Shown piece by piece: positions 12,401-27,400 of a stretch of 64,000 nucleotides of DNA; position 1 is the stretch's first letter, and the number at the start of each line of letters is the position of its first letter. A program made the translations under genes and the position numbers. The notes beneath the pieces are model-generated. The model made no database searches. It saw only the letters and a list, made by a program, of their open reading frames with translations, and was not told where the DNA came from. This DNA is from Rhea pennata (taxonomy: Eukaryota > Chordata > Aves > Rheiformes > Rheidae). The DNA lies in the NCBI RefSeq assembly GCF_028389875.1, contig NC_084663.1, positions 93,501,765-93,565,764 of the forward strand, in the 5' to 3' direction.

Positions 12401-15400
12401 TACAAAGTTAAGATGGTTAGAAGATGATTGCCCCTGTTACATACTGAAGCATAAGTTTGCCATTGAAGGATTCTAGTGGGGGTTTTTTATGACTCTAAGC
12501 CGCAAAATTTGGATCCGGATTCCAAATCCCTTTGTGTTTGGGGCATCAGTAGCAGGTGTTTGATTTCACTTCACTGCTACCAGTTAGAATGACTGTGTTG
12601 CTAAGGTCAGAGTATTCCTCTCCACTTTCTGCTGGAGATTGCTGTAAAGTGCTATTGCATGTTGCTACACACACCCCTCCTCACCTGCAATGTCTGCGTC
12701 CCAGTGACTGGTGAAGGATACAAGTGGTGTGCTTTAAACATTTTAAAATTTAAATCTTTTTAATTGTTAGGAAGCTTTGATACAAATAGAGTAATACAAA
12801 CTGTAGAGATTTTTATACTTGTGTTGCTGAAATTGTTCCTTCTACTATTCCTCCTGAATGCCATGACTTCTCAGCAAATAAAAGACATCAAAGTGGTTTG
12901 GAACAAACTTAAGCTAAATCAGCAATTTTCAGATGAAGTCATAATTCCCTTACCATATCTTCAAAGTCTTCTTTATGTGGTCAACAGTTAAATAAGTACT
13001 CATGCAGCACAATTGTACTTTGACTGTGACAGTCAAAATGGCAGCCAGGAGTCCTGCCCGGACCATGGCACCGGGACACAGCAGCTGCCGTGTTGTCGGT
13101 GCTCCCACTGCAAGTGAGTGGGGGAAATCCTAGATTTCTTGCATGTCTGAAGGCTATGAGGGAGACCTGGCAGGACTGGAAAGGGTAAGGGATAATACCA
13201 GTATACATAGTTTTCTGTAACTTCCAGTACCACTTCTGCCAGCACTGGCAGCAGAGGAACTGGTGCCACCAGCTGGCCATGCCTTCTAAGGTTTACTTCT
13301 GGCTGGTTGACCACATTTGGGTCAGGCTTGGGCCTAAAGGTACACTCCAACCACAAATAAATAAAACAAAGCTACAGAGCTGTCAACAGGGGTTTGTTCT
13401 CCTTCAGTGAAATATTTATCTGTTTCATTCCTTACATTAAACAAGCTCTTTTGTCTCTACCACCAACCAGCTGATCACAACCCCCAAGGCGGACAACACC
13501 ATGTATGTGCAGCAGCGAGATGAATATCTGGAGAGCTTCTGCAAGATGGCCACAAGGAAAATCTCGGTCATTACAATTTTCGGCACCATGAACAACTGCA
13601 GCATGAAAATTGACCACTTCCAGCTAGGTTCTAAATAATTTAACATATTAATAATATATTAATACTATATTAATAATTTAAATAATTTCTTTCCATCTCA
13701 TGGGCAAAATATAAGAAACAAAGAGAGAAATCTCCCCAACTTGGGTAAACATCTAAGTAAGGCTGTGGCACTTTCCAACCCACTCCCTCTCCCCCCATGC
13801 CCACTACTCTTCTTTTGTATTTACCTAACTGTCTCTGGTATTTTCCATGTTTAGGCTTCCAGTGCTGTAACCTGAGCAACTTCAGTTTTCTTTGTGAGCG
13901 TTCTTAAAGCCAGTAAAACAGCAAAACAATAAAAGGCAGAAAAATGTGATGAGGGCATGGGACTAAATAACAAGATCAGGTTTAGTTCTACCAGTATCTT
14001 GTGCACCAAGATCGTTGTCTAACAGAATGGTTGCCCTAACACAGTATCCCCCCGTTGCTTTTACAGGCAGTCAGCCATGGATGGCTAGACACTATGTGAT
14101 GTTAGCACATTTTTAAAAGTGCCTAAAATAAATGGCTGTTGTAATGAAGGAGAGGAGGTTATGGGGCAAGAGAGACTAAACGGAACTGTTTGAGATGATA
14201 TTCAAAATGTGGCCCAAGGCAAGCTCAACGTGCTTACATGCCCATCTTGTAATGTAACTTCTTCTCATGCCTTTGCACTATGGAGTTGCAGTTCACTTTT
14301 GAGCATCATCTCACAGCTTCCTTTCACAGAGACACACTGGCTAAATAGAGAACAGACAGAGAAGCTTACTAGACAGACTCCTTGCTGCAAGTTCCTTGCT
14401 TCCTCAAGGTTTCTAGCCCTAAGACCTGATTTTGAGATGTTCATAAAATGAGTATTCTCCACACTAAGGGAAAGTTCAGGCACATTTTCCCCTCTGTACT
14501 GGCAAACAGACATTGATTTAGAGGGAGATTTCACCCATAGCCTCTAAATACAGACCTTTCAAATTTGCTCTAGCATACCTGATAGTAAAAGGTTTGCCAT
14601 GTTGTAAAGACATTCATCTCTTTGAAGCCAGAATTCTTGGAGGCACTGCAAATCAGGCTATGCAGATCTTACAATGCAGCTCATTAAGCCTTATCCACAG
14701 CCACCTTCTTTATATGTGGGGCTATCTCTCTTAGGCAGCTTTGAAATGACCAGTGTCAGTGTTCAGATCCTGATGGAAAGCCCACCAAAGTCAGTGAGAA
14801 CATTTACTTTGATTTCAGTGGAGTTTGGACAAAGACTTCAGGTCCCAGTCCAGCAAAGCACTTAAGCATAAATTTCACTTAAGTATGTAAATGATCCCAT
14901 TGCCATCTAGATTTAAAGGTTAATATCAGCTTATGTGCTTTTCTGGACCAAGGCAAAGAAATAATACAAAAACAACTAGTTTTGCTTATGATTTCACCAC
15001 ATATTTCCTCTGGAAGCTCATCCAATCTTACCAGACCTAGGAAAGACATGTATGATGGACTAGAAAGCTCAGGACTATAGTCTCTCCTAAGGTATTTCAG
15101 GTCTGGCATATAACTAGCCAGAAGATCTCAGATTTATAATTGGTTTCCTGCCATGCCTCTACTACTTTGAAAGCCTATCTGGGAGAGGGACAGGGGCCTT
15201 GTGTCCCAGGAGGATGTCTGTTCTGACACCTTCTTGTCACAACTGGAGTGGGACAAGCTTTTCCACATCACGCCAATGTTGCTCAAGGTCACTGTGCATC
15301 TAGACCCATTAGCCTGTCAGTGGTCTGGAGAGGGTTATATATAGCTCCAGTCTGGCTAATAAACACACATTCACTCTGACACAGACCATACTCTTTCAGC

Positions 15401-18400
15401 CTGTTCCAGCCTTAGCCTACACCCAAACTTTCCCAAAACCACACAAGTGTACAGCGGCTGAATTCTCAGACAGGAAGAATTAACTTGTTGAACACAGGAG
15501 GCTTAGAACGGTGTAGGTTGAACCTTGGCAGATACATGGGCACCTAACTTGTGCCCAAAACATCAAATGACAATGAGTTTTTATAAAAGTCCAAATAATA
15601 TAAATGTCTTTCTATTCCCCCTGGTCCTCTCCCCTCCTCTTCCTGCTTGCATGGCCTTTCAGTGCTAGTGAAATACATATAAAGCAACAAAAAAGTCTAT
15701 AAAAAAAGACTTTTCATCTGAAATTTCAAACATATTCAGATGTAGTGGGTGAAAGATAGTTCATTAACACTCTGGCATAGATCAGTTCATACTGAAACCA
15801 AACAGCATTTCTCAGTTTCAAACTGAAATGAGGCAAATGCTTAGTGTCAGAGCAGTGTCCTTCTCTTCATCCGAAGTTAGCCATGCAATCTTTTCCTTCC
15901 AACTCTTGGGAACAGGAATTTAGTGAACTAAACACCAGCCAAAGGCTAGAACCCACCCACCTTTGAACCAAAGCCAATATCCAACATTTTAAGCCACCAT
16001 ACTTCTACAACAACTGCTGAACCTCTTCATAACCTTATCTAAATTATTTGTGAAAAGTAACTCATCTTCCTAACCTGTCTAGCTGGGCAAGAAATGTATG
16101 AAAAAAGTTTCCACACTCCTTCAGTGACCTTTTCAGCAAAGTGAGAGAGGAGTTGGCAGGTACCAGCAGAGAGTTTTATCTCTATTCTTCATGCTGATCT
16201 CAGACATCATTTATGGCAGTAGAGGTTAGTGATAGATAATGAATTAGAGAGAGGTGTTCAGATCAATTCTTTTCTTTTTCTCCTCAGAAATCCTCCCCAA
16301 GTATGCCAGGCAGGCCAGTGCTTGTGGCTTTTTTTTCCCCAAAACATTCTTCTCTCTATCACTCTAGTAGTCTAATTTTCTTCTTTACATTGTAAGTTTT
16401 GAAAGAAAATCTCCCAGCAATGGAACTCTTGAGTGCTATCTTCATTCTGATACCTACAGTCTTTAAAGCAAAAGAGTAGCATGAGTCAGTTTGTTTAAGG
16501 TAGTGCACCATACAGCTGTTTTCCATCACATTTTGTACTACCATCTCTTGCATGATTCTACCTCCAGATACATCAGTAAGAACATTCTGATTTTGCTTTG
16601 GAAGGGAACTGTTTGCAGGTATCAGCATAAATTTTTATTTTATGTTATAATGGCAAGTCAAACTTGCCATTACCTACAGATAAATATTGTTTAGGAACTA
16701 CTGATGTATGACTTACAGATGTTTTAGTAAGTGAATAACTGATTAGTAAATCCAGCAACCCATAAAGAAATGGAGAGTTTATAACATTGCCCCTAATCCT
16801 TTATGAAACTTTCAGCTGAGGTACATAAAACAATGTGCAAACATTTAAATTATGTCTATAGCTTGATAAATATAGCCAATTTTAACAATTGCTGGATTTT
16901 TTTTCCTATAAGAAATTACTTTGGGGTGTGAAACCTAGAGCTCAGGTTCTGATCCAAACCTCTTCACAAAGTTTGGATTTAGTAGTTTTGTTTAGCCTAT
17001 CACAGAGATTGGGGCTAATGCAAAATTTGAATCAGATCAATATGCTCCTGAAGATTGTGGATATTTAGAAATTTATTTAAAATACCTTATTGTTTAATGA
17101 ATCACATATTTTCAAAATATATATCTCATTTCTTAAACAAATATTTTCTGTTGCTGTCTGTATAGTTCAGATCAGTTCACCTCAAGTCTATTTGCTGGTA
17201 AATAACAGTGGAGCAGGAGACTGGAAAGTTGGACCTTTTGATTCTCATTCTTGACCAGCAATTGCTTTTCTATTTGACTTTAGGCAGATCATTTAAGCCA
17301 TGCTTGGGATCTCTAAGTGAGGATATAAGTATTTATATCCCAGTGGTGTTATAATGCATAAGCAAATAACATCTGCAAATAACTCTTCGATCTTCAGGTG
17401 ACAGGTGCTTCATTTTGCTTCATTTGTGATTCACCTTGGCTTTAGCTTTCCAGACCCACAACTGCATACAGAGGCCTGTTTCAGTTTTGTCAAAGTTTTA
17501 AAGTGTTGTGCTGGACACTACAGCTGAGGCTAAGTTCAAGACTTGGCCATGTCACATCCTGTTTTCAGGAGAAATAAAGAACCTCAATACCTCCAAAGTC
17601 TTGTACTGTTGCTGTTTAAAACTTCTCTCTTTAGTCACAAAACTTTAATTTTGTAAATGCATACTCAGAATTTCTTTTGGTATTTTTCATCATATCATAT
17701 GGTTTGGGGTGAAAGTTTCAGAAAGATTGTATTATTCATTTTTCATACCAAGTATAGGAAAAGAGGCATAAAGTTTTTTAAAAAACTTGCTTCTTTTCCA
17801 TTTGTGTAACTCTGTCAGGGTGGTAGAATGGGAAATCATCATATACAAGGGAGATGGAGAAGGAGTGCCGCATCAGGGTATTTATAGAGGACTGGAGAGA
17901 TGGAACTGCCATATTCAAGATACATTAAACAGAGTTTCTGGTTTCTTGTAGTCACTAAACCTCCCATGTCATTTTTGAAAGACTGGAAATGTTAAAACTC
18001 TGGTGTCCTGGCCAATGTCCAGCTATGCTAACTATTATTCTACTGACTCAAATTCTCTCTGCTGTTTTATTTGGACTTGGTGCTTTTCAGATCCTGTCCT
18101 AAACTGTTGAACAGCTTCTATTTTCTATTCCAGAAGTGGCTAAATTTCAGGAGCTGGTGAAATGATTAATATATTAATGTGCATGTATAAGTATGTTTGA
18201 AAAAGTCTCCAAGAATTTTTCAAAAAAGAGCAGGCAACCAAGTTGTTTTTTAAAAAGCAAGTAGAAATGTTGATGCTGAATTACACGTTTCCTAGGGCAG
18301 TCTGATTTTCTGAAAATACTGAGTTTGAAAACTGGACAGTTAAAAGCCATGGTGCCAAAAATCATTGCTGCTTTTAAGACCTTACTTATGCAGCAGGAAG

Positions 18401-21400
18401 ACGGCTTCTGGAAGATGAATTTCCCTGTCTTTCAAGATAAAGCTAATGGCAATGTGCTGTGTGATTCCATGACTATTTTTAATTTTTCTGTTTCATACTA
18501 AGATAATGAGAAGCCCATGAAAGTGATAGAGGATGAAGATCTTGTGGACCAGCAGCTCATCAGTGAGTTAAGGAAAGAGTACGGGATGACATACAATGAC
18601 TTCTTTATGGTGTTGACGGATACCGACATGAAGGTCAAGGTGAGGGTTTGGGCTCTTGGAAAGAAAATCATTGAGAAATTATGAAAAATTTGAAAAATCA
18701 TAGACCGCTACAGGCTTGCATATGAGACAGTGAGACTGATGCAGGATTTTGTCATTGCTGCAGGGAGGTTAATGTAGCACATAGCAGCACATAGTGATGT
18801 AGCACATAGTGTTCTAAAACGCACAATTTGGCTGCTCAGCAAGATGATACTGTACTGCATATAGACAAGTGTGCTAGTTCAGTGGCCCTCCAATGCAATA
18901 TAATGACAATTTGTTGGCGGCAGTGGTCTGGCATGTAGCCTTACCACACAGGAAAAACTGAAAACATGCCACTTCTAAGACCAGTCTGACTGCAAAAAAA
19001 TATATTTTTTTGTACTTTATAGTCTGTTTTAAGTCTTGTTACCTGGGTGTAAACAAGAATATTTGCATCTCCTTATATCCTGCAGTGCTGTGATACGTGC
19101 TAATACTGCTAATATTTGCATCCTTTTATTGGTCTGTGCTTTTTGCTTAACAGCAATACTATGAAGTACCCATAGCAATGAAGTCCGTGTTTGATTTGAT
19201 TGACACCTTCCAGTCTCGAATTAAAGACATGGAAAGACAGAAAAAAGAGGGCATTGTCTGCAAAGAAGATAAGAAGCAATCCCTTGAGAGCTTCCTATCC
19301 AGGTATTACCTTCTCCTCTTAACTACTGCTAGTCCTAGTAATAATATTCTTATTGCAAAAATACCCATTCAACAGTATTTGTAACGATTCTTTATATAGA
19401 TTTCCATGTATTTACAGTGTTCAGCAAATATAGAGATGTAGCCATAGCTGAATGCAGTCTTGTACAGAACGGAGTACTTTTAGGATACACATTCTGTTTA
19501 ATGACTGACTGCATTTTTTTTTGGACACTAATTTTCTGTACCTCAGTTCCCTCACTGTGACATGGAGACAACATTGATTTGCAGCAGAAGAGCAATGAGA
19601 ATTAATTCACAGATGCTAGCTCACTATTTTGAATGTATGAAGCCACAATGTTTATGTGTTTCAATCATCATTACGATCTTATTAATCCCATTCTAATTCC
19701 TTCTATGTAGCTTGAATCAGTAACTAATTCTCCTTTACCTCTTATCCTGCTTGAGATAACTGTTGGTCTCTGCCAGTATTAGCAATATATACTATTAAAG
19801 ACCTTGCTGAAGTCTTTTGTAAAACGTATGAAAGAGCTTCTGAAGAGAGACAAATTTGTTTATGTAGTCTCTATATGCTGTGTTTTACTTATCTACCTGT
19901 GAAACCTAAATTCTGAGTGATAAACACATTTGGACTATGGGGAAATTCAAATTCACAGCAGAGCTGTGCTGCTAAATTCCTCTCCGTTATAGGATATTTT
20001 TCATGAAATTAGGGCTACTCTTATCACTTGAGGCCTTACCCATAGCTACTGCATCCTTCTCACTTACTCTAAGAATCCATGGGGTACACTGTTAATGTCA
20101 GATGGCTATAAAAATAACTGAGATAGCATGCTGGATTATGACTTGAGTGGGAAAGAAGCAACATGGGCAGGCAAATGAATAGCTTGTTGGTTCATAAACG
20201 TTTTAAAATTCGACAGCCACTTTAACAGAAAAAGAACCTTTAACAAGATCCACGCCACTCTGCTCACCACCTCCTGTTTAGATCTCAGAGTGATTCATCC
20301 TCAAGACCACCAAGAAGAACCACAGTGTGGATACAACTGTCCGACACAATAAAGAGCTTGTATGTCGAAAAGCGGCAGGCCCCAAATCCTTCTTTGCTTG
20401 CAAATAGCCCTAGTAATAAATGCTCTTTAGAAAATCAGGCAGGAAAAATGCAGAATGGTGCATCTATAAATAGAACTGCTGCTTCACAGAATACATTTGT
20501 TGTCTGTAAAATAGGCATCAGGCTTTAAGTACTGAGAGGACTCTACCAACCACAACAACTAGTCAGATTCCCAGCAAGATTAATTTCAGCTTTGTTCAAG
20601 ACTATCTTCCTGTCTGAATGAGAGTCCTGGCATCATCTCTCTGGTGTTGCTCATTGGGGAGGTCACTTACAATAATGCAAATGTTATTCTTAACAAGCCT
20701 GGCTGGCGTGAAAGGAAATCATGAGAGCCATAGCTGGCTTGAAAGCCACATGTATCAGCAGGAGAGCCTATATTTTTGGAGGAGTCTCCCATAACACCTA
20801 GTCACTGGCTGTGCTGCTGGTTGGACTCACAAACCAAAATGAGATGTAAATAAGAAAGAGCAAAGCAGGAAAGGGGCCGGCAGTGCTGTCAGGACAGGAG
20901 TGTTGCCCTGTATATTAGTGTTACCTCATTCCAGCTGTCAAGGACTAGCTGAATGCATTTTTTGGTAAGATGTGTCCCCAAACAAAGACAGGTACAGGGA
21001 CTGCCTGGGGCAGGAGAAGAGACAATATGAGTGGTTTTCAACCCTTTTCAACTCTGTGCATCTCCAAAGGAGTTGCAAATGACGAGGCACTGACTGAATT
21101 TTCAAAAGGACAACCTGTCCTTCCAAGCAAGATTAAAATTGGGGAACTCTGCTTTTCAAACATTTGGGAGGGGGCTAGCAATAAAAATACATGGAGTGTC
21201 AGTCAGTTGACAAGACAAAGGATTAGGCATTAGACATCACCTGCTCTTTCATCAACTTCCTCTGCAATTCTGAGCAAGACCAACCATATTTCTTGCTTCT
21301 CTCAAGTGGAGTTAATGACTCCAAGTGGTATGACCCATTGCATTAGCCTTTATTTCGAGAACTTCATACAGTGCTGCAGAAAGGTAGGCTATTACTGTAG

Positions 21401-24400
21401 CAGAGCAACATCTGTATCCATTTAAAAGATCATTTCCTGCTATAAAAATATCCCTACAGCTTTGTGAATTCCTGTAAATTTGATTTATTCAGGTTTAGTG
21501 AAGAAGTACCTTTATTCAAAAAACAGGTTGTTTGGAGAGTATTAAATAACCTTAGAGTCAGAATTTTAAAGAGGTTACAAGTGTCCCTCTGCCACTGTCT
21601 TTCTTTGAGAGGGCAATGGAAGGGGCTCCTCAGCACAAAAGTTTGGTTAAATAGGGCACACCACATTGAAGAAAAATCAAGGATTTATCCTACTGCCCCA
21701 TACATGCCTTGTATAGCTACAGGTTCGCATAGACTCATACAAACAAGCTCAGACTTAAACCATGTTAAAGATATTTTGAGTGAGCATGATAGAAAGGAAA
21801 AGAGGTCACTGAGTATTTACATAGAAGTATGAGTTATGTCTGAAATGAAGATACACCCTAATTCTCAGACAGTCCTTGGACTGCAAAACAACTGAGCAGT
21901 TCCAGCAGCAGTGAATGACGTAAAAGCTAAAATGCCTAGTGAGAAATTCTACAGGAAATTTTCTTTCCTTTGAATATGCAGTTCTCAGCATTGTTAAATC
22001 TACTGAAGGTGACTTTGAGTGAAGATTGTAAGCTCTGCAATGTTAGTTTGGCCAAGCAGCCAAACTGCAGCTGTTTCTTTGAGAGTTTTGGAATTGCAAA
22101 ACTGAAGCAGGCTTTATCCTTTCCCAGTGATGGATGAAACTGGGAAGATCTCCCATCCAGCCGTTACTTAGAAGTTGTCAGAGGTATGACATATCTCAGC
22201 CTACAGAGAACAAAAATCTCTCAAACCACGCACCATACTGGTGCCCTGTTGCACGCTCTTCTCTTCCCAGGTTCCGATGGAGAAGGCGACTAGTGGTGAT
22301 CTCTGCTCCCAGTGATGAAGACTGGGCTTATTCCCAGCAGCTTGCTGCCCTCAGTGGACAAGCCTGTAATTTTGGTGAGTCAAACGAAACTATACTCTTG
22401 CTCCCTAAAACCACATCCTTCCTGGTGATGTGATGGATTCTTTTGCTCAAGTCTGAACCTAGACTGTCTGATGAGGGTGATAACTGAAAAGCTGGTTTTG
22501 TAGCCACTCCAAATACAAATGGAAAATATTGTGCTAAGCAGGTAGTACAGCAAGCCCTGATAGCTAAACAAAGCATTCCCTGGAATCCTTTGTGTGAGAC
22601 AGGAAAGGTCAGCACCCTGAAGTTTCTTTTTGGATATTTCAGAAGATAACTAATAAAATTATTGGGGCTTATTCTTCTTTTTCTTCTAATTGCACACATC
22701 AATGACGTAAGTACAATGCTTTGGGAAGGGCAGAACCTCTCATACTCAGCTCAAAGGTGGGACAGGTATCAGGGAGATACATGGAGGTCAGCTTTTCTCT
22801 TTTCCTTCCTTCTAACTGCCCAAATCTGTAAGAAATCCTAAGGGAGGCCACTTCAATCCAAAAGTGACCTTCTCAGCACCATAACTTCTCAGCGGTACAT
22901 AAGATCCAGCTATAAACTCAGTGGAGAGGGATGGGCTCCTGGAGGCAGCGGGGAACAAGAGTGGAAACATCTTTCTCTCTTTCCATTATGAAGTGTAGAG
23001 AAACTTACTCCTGGAAAAACCTAGGCCCCTCATAATGCAAGCACAATGAGCATCCAGACTTGACTCCTACAACATAATGAAACAGGTCCCACTAAAAAGA
23101 CATTATTTCGATACATTTTAACTGTGCCTGAACAGGGATCTGTGCACTATCATTATATTATAATATATCACACCATCCATTTCTTCATAGTCACCCAGCT
23201 TTCATTCAGAACTTCAGCATCATCTTATGTGGTAGCTACCACATAATGGTCCATGCAACACAGACCATTGTAAAATGCATTCTGAAGAACAGAATACAAC
23301 CAAAACAGCTAATTCCTCCCACCATTTGTTAGGAACAGCCTGAAGGAGATCCAGTGAGTTCCTAAACCTTTGTCTTCAACAGGTATTCTTAATGAAGTGA
23401 TGTATTTCCAAGCATCTTTTCTCCAAGTCCTAAAAGCAGTTATATTAAGACTTCGTAGTCACACAGACTCATGTTTTACAAAGAGTTCTGGCAGTCCATA
23501 AGCTAATTTTTCCAAGCAGAGACAGCAGTCCAAGCCTTTGCCAGAACAAATGAAATAGGTAAATGCCTGTTCTAAGCCATATCTTGCAGTGATTTGCAGG
23601 TTAACTATTATAGGTATTATTGCCTCTAAATAGTTTGCCACTATTTGGCTGACATGCAAGAGCTCTACTGATGATCAAAACAGTGCACAGGCATTATAAA
23701 TTTTGGGGATGGACTCTGCAATTTATTGGTGTGTATAATGTTTGTATCCTCATTTTACAGAACCACAACAAATGCTGTTGTCCCTGGGACACTAGTAGTA
23801 GCCTTTATGCAACTGATGTCATGTTTACTGGACACATTAGCCTATCTCCATATTTGATACAAATGATGTGATTGGCGGGGACTGCACTGAAATCAGTAAC
23901 TCGCCTCTTCATAGATGGTTGATGAGACTGGCACCTAATTTAGCAAGCACAGACCAGGCTGATTAAACTGAAATCTGCCCATGAACATGCACCTCTTTCA
24001 TTTCCTTCACAGGTTTGCGCCATATAACTATCCTCAAATTGCTAGGACTTGGAGAAGATATTGGTGGTGTCTTAGAGCTGTATCCAATTAATGGTAAGTG
24101 ACTGTTTCCAGCATTATCAATGCTACCCAGGAAAGGCATTACACAGTCTCTTTGCTGTAATTTTTTTAGAGAGATGGACATGACTGTGATTATAGTGTTT
24201 GTTTCTTTTTGTTTGCTTTTATTTCTTCCTCTTTGTTTGTTAAAAGTTTTTTTGATATTCCCGCACTAAAGTTATGTAGCTTTATCAGGACAGAAAAAAA
24301 CAAAGATTATCTGGAAGGCATCTCGCATCTCATCGCCAACCTAAACACAGAGTCTCAAATACACTCTTTTACCGCCTTGCTTTCAAAGATAAAGGATGTC

Positions 24401-27400
24401 TGTGCCTTTTACATGCTCAAGAGTTTGCAGGTCTCTGGCATGCTAATATGACAAAGACCCAGCAGCTTCTCTTACATGGGTCCCTCATTATCCTCCTCCC
24501 ACTTGCATCCCAGTAGGCTGATTCAGTGCAGCTTTCTCTAGGAGATCTCACTATCAGGGCACACTTCAAAGGCTATGGGTTCCTCTGCAACCTAATCCCA
24601 ATGACCATCTCCATCATTGCAGAGACAAAGATAGGAGCTTATTCTTTTTACAGTTCTACCACATTGTTTCAAAATGAGAGAATCAGAATTGCATGCAGTA
24701 TGAAAGACACACAGAAACACAAGCAGCACAATGATAGTTTTGTTTTTTGCTATTTTCCTCACAGTTTCTAACATTTGGTTTGTTTTTTCACAGAACTCCC
24801 TCCTCTTATAACCACCAAGTCTCACTTCCAAGTGATTATAGTCAAATCTCACCACTTCTTATGTGAAGTTAGGGGATTTTTCACCATTTGCATCACTTCA
24901 GAATCACAGAATTGGTGAGGTTGGAAGGGACCTCTGGAGATCATCTAGTCCAACTCCCCTGCTCAAGCATGGTCTCCTAGAGCATGTTAGACAGGGTTGT
25001 ATCCAGGCAGGCTTTGCATAGCTCCAGAGAAGGAGACTCCACAACCTCCCTGGGCAACCTGTGCCAGTGCTCTGTCACTCTCACAGGGAAGAAATTCCCC
25101 CTCACATTCAGGCAGAACTTCCTGTGCTTCAATTTCTGCCCACTGCCTCTTGTCCTGTCACACGGGACAACTGAAAAGAGTTTGTCCCCTTGACACCGTC
25201 CCTCCAGGTACTTATACACATTGATAAGATCCCCCCTCAGTCTTCTCTTCCCCAGGCTGAGGAGGCCCAGCTCTCGCAGCCGTTCCTCAGAGGGCAGGTG
25301 CTCCAGCCCTCTGATCATCTTCGTAGCCCTATGCTGGACTCCCTCCAGTAGCTCCATGTCTCTCTTGTACTGGGGAGCCCAGAACTGGACGCAGTACTTG
25401 AGATGAGGCCTCACCAGGGCTGAGTAGAGGGGCAGGATCACCTCCCTCCAATTGCTGGCAACACTATTCCTAATGTGCCCCAGGACACCATCGGCCTCCC
25501 TGGCCACAAAGGCACCTTGCTGGCTCATGGACAATCTGTCATCCACCAGCACTCCCAGGTCCTCCTCTGCAGAGCTGCTCTCCAGCAGGTCAGCCCCCAC
25601 CTTCTACTGGTGCCTGGGGTTATTTCTCCCTAGGTGCAGGACTCTGCACTTGCCCTTGTTGGACCTCAGGAGGTTCCTCTCCGCCCAGCTCTCCAGCCTG
25701 TCCAGGTCTCTCTGAATGGCAGCACAGCCCTCAGGTGTGTCAGCCACTCCTCCCAGCTTGGTATCATTAGCAAACTTGCTGAGGAGGTACTCTGTCCCTT
25801 CGTCCAGGTCACTGATGAAGAAGTTGAGCAAAATAGGACCCAGTACTCAGCCCTGGGGAACTCCACTAGCCACAGGCCTCCAACTAGACTCCACGCCACT
25901 GATGACAACCCTCTGAGAACCCCTTTCAGCCAGTTCTCAATCCACCTCACTGTCCACTCATCTAACGCACACTTCCTGAGTTTGCCTAGGAGGATGTTAT
26001 GGCAGACAGTGTTGAAAGCCTTGCTGGAGTCAAGCTACACAACATCCACTGCTCTCCCCTCATCTACCCACCCAGTCATGCCACCACAGAAGGCTATCAG
26101 ATTGTTGAAGCAGGATTTCCCCTTGGTGAATCCACGATGACTACTCCTGATCACCTTCTTTTCCTCTATGTGCTTGGAGATGACATCCAGAAGGAGCTAT
26201 TCCAGCACCTTTCCAAGGACGAAGGTGAGGCTGACCAGCCTGCAGTCTCCTGGGTCTTCCTTCTTGCCCTTTTTGAAGACTGGAGTGACACTGGCTTTCT
26301 TCCAGTCCACAGGCACTTCTCCAGTTCTCCACGTCTTTTCAAAGATGATGGAGAGCGGCCTGGCAACAACATCCGCCAGCTCCTTCAGTACTCATGGGGG
26401 CACCCCCTAAGGGCCCATGGATTTGGGGACGTCAGATTTGTCTAAAAGATCTCTAACCTGATCCTCCTCAACCAAAGGATTGTCTTCCTTTCTCCAGACC
26501 TTCTCTCTCATCTCCAGGCTCTGGGATTCCTGGGGGCTGCCCTTAGCAGTGAAGACTGAAGCAAAGGCAGCATTCAGTAATTCTGCCTCCTCTGTATCCT
26601 TTGTCACCAGGGCACTCACCCCATTCAGTTGTGGGCCCACATTTTCCCTTGTCTTCCTCTTGCTGCTGATGTATTTGAAGAGTCCCTTCCTGTCGTTCTT
26701 AACATCCCTTGCCAGACTCAATTCCAAATGGGCCTTAGCCTTCCTTGCTGCATCTCTACATACTCCGACTGCATTTCTATAATCCTCCCAAGTAGCCTGC
26801 CCCCTCTTCCACATTCTGTGTACTTTCTTCTTCTGTCTGAGTTCAGCCAGGAGCTCTTTGCTCATTCATGTAGGTCTCCTGCCCCCTTTGCTGGACTTCT
26901 TTCTCCTTGGGATGCACCGCTCTTGTGCCTGGAGGAAGTGATGCTTAAATACTAGCCAGCTCTGTGGAGCCCCCTTCCTTCTAGGACCTAAACCCATGGG
27001 ATTTCTCCCAGTAGATCCCTGAAGAGGCCAAAGTCTGCTCTCCTGAAGTCCAGGGTTGCAATCCTGCTTACTGCCTTACTTCTTTTGCAGGATCCCGAAC
27101 TCCACCTTCTCATGGTCACTGCAGCCAGGGCTGCCCCCAACCTTCACATCTCTATCCAGTTCTTCTCTGTTGGTTAGGACAAGGTCCATCAGGACACCCT
27201 TCCTCATAGGCTCCTCCACCACCTATGACAAGAAGTTATCGATGCACTGCAGGAGCCTCCTGGACTATCTGTCCTTCCAGCAGATGTCAGGGTGGCTGAA
27301 GTCTCCCATAAGAACCAGGGCCTGTGATCGTCAGGCTACTTCCAGTTGTCTGTAGAAGGCCTCATTCACTTCCTCTTCCTGGTCAGGTGGCCTGTAGTAG

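Noticed and set aside
26141-26372. Open frames on the - strand in the long CR1
   Set aside because: They are out-of-frame readings of the reverse-transcriptase region of a dead LINE, not separate genes.
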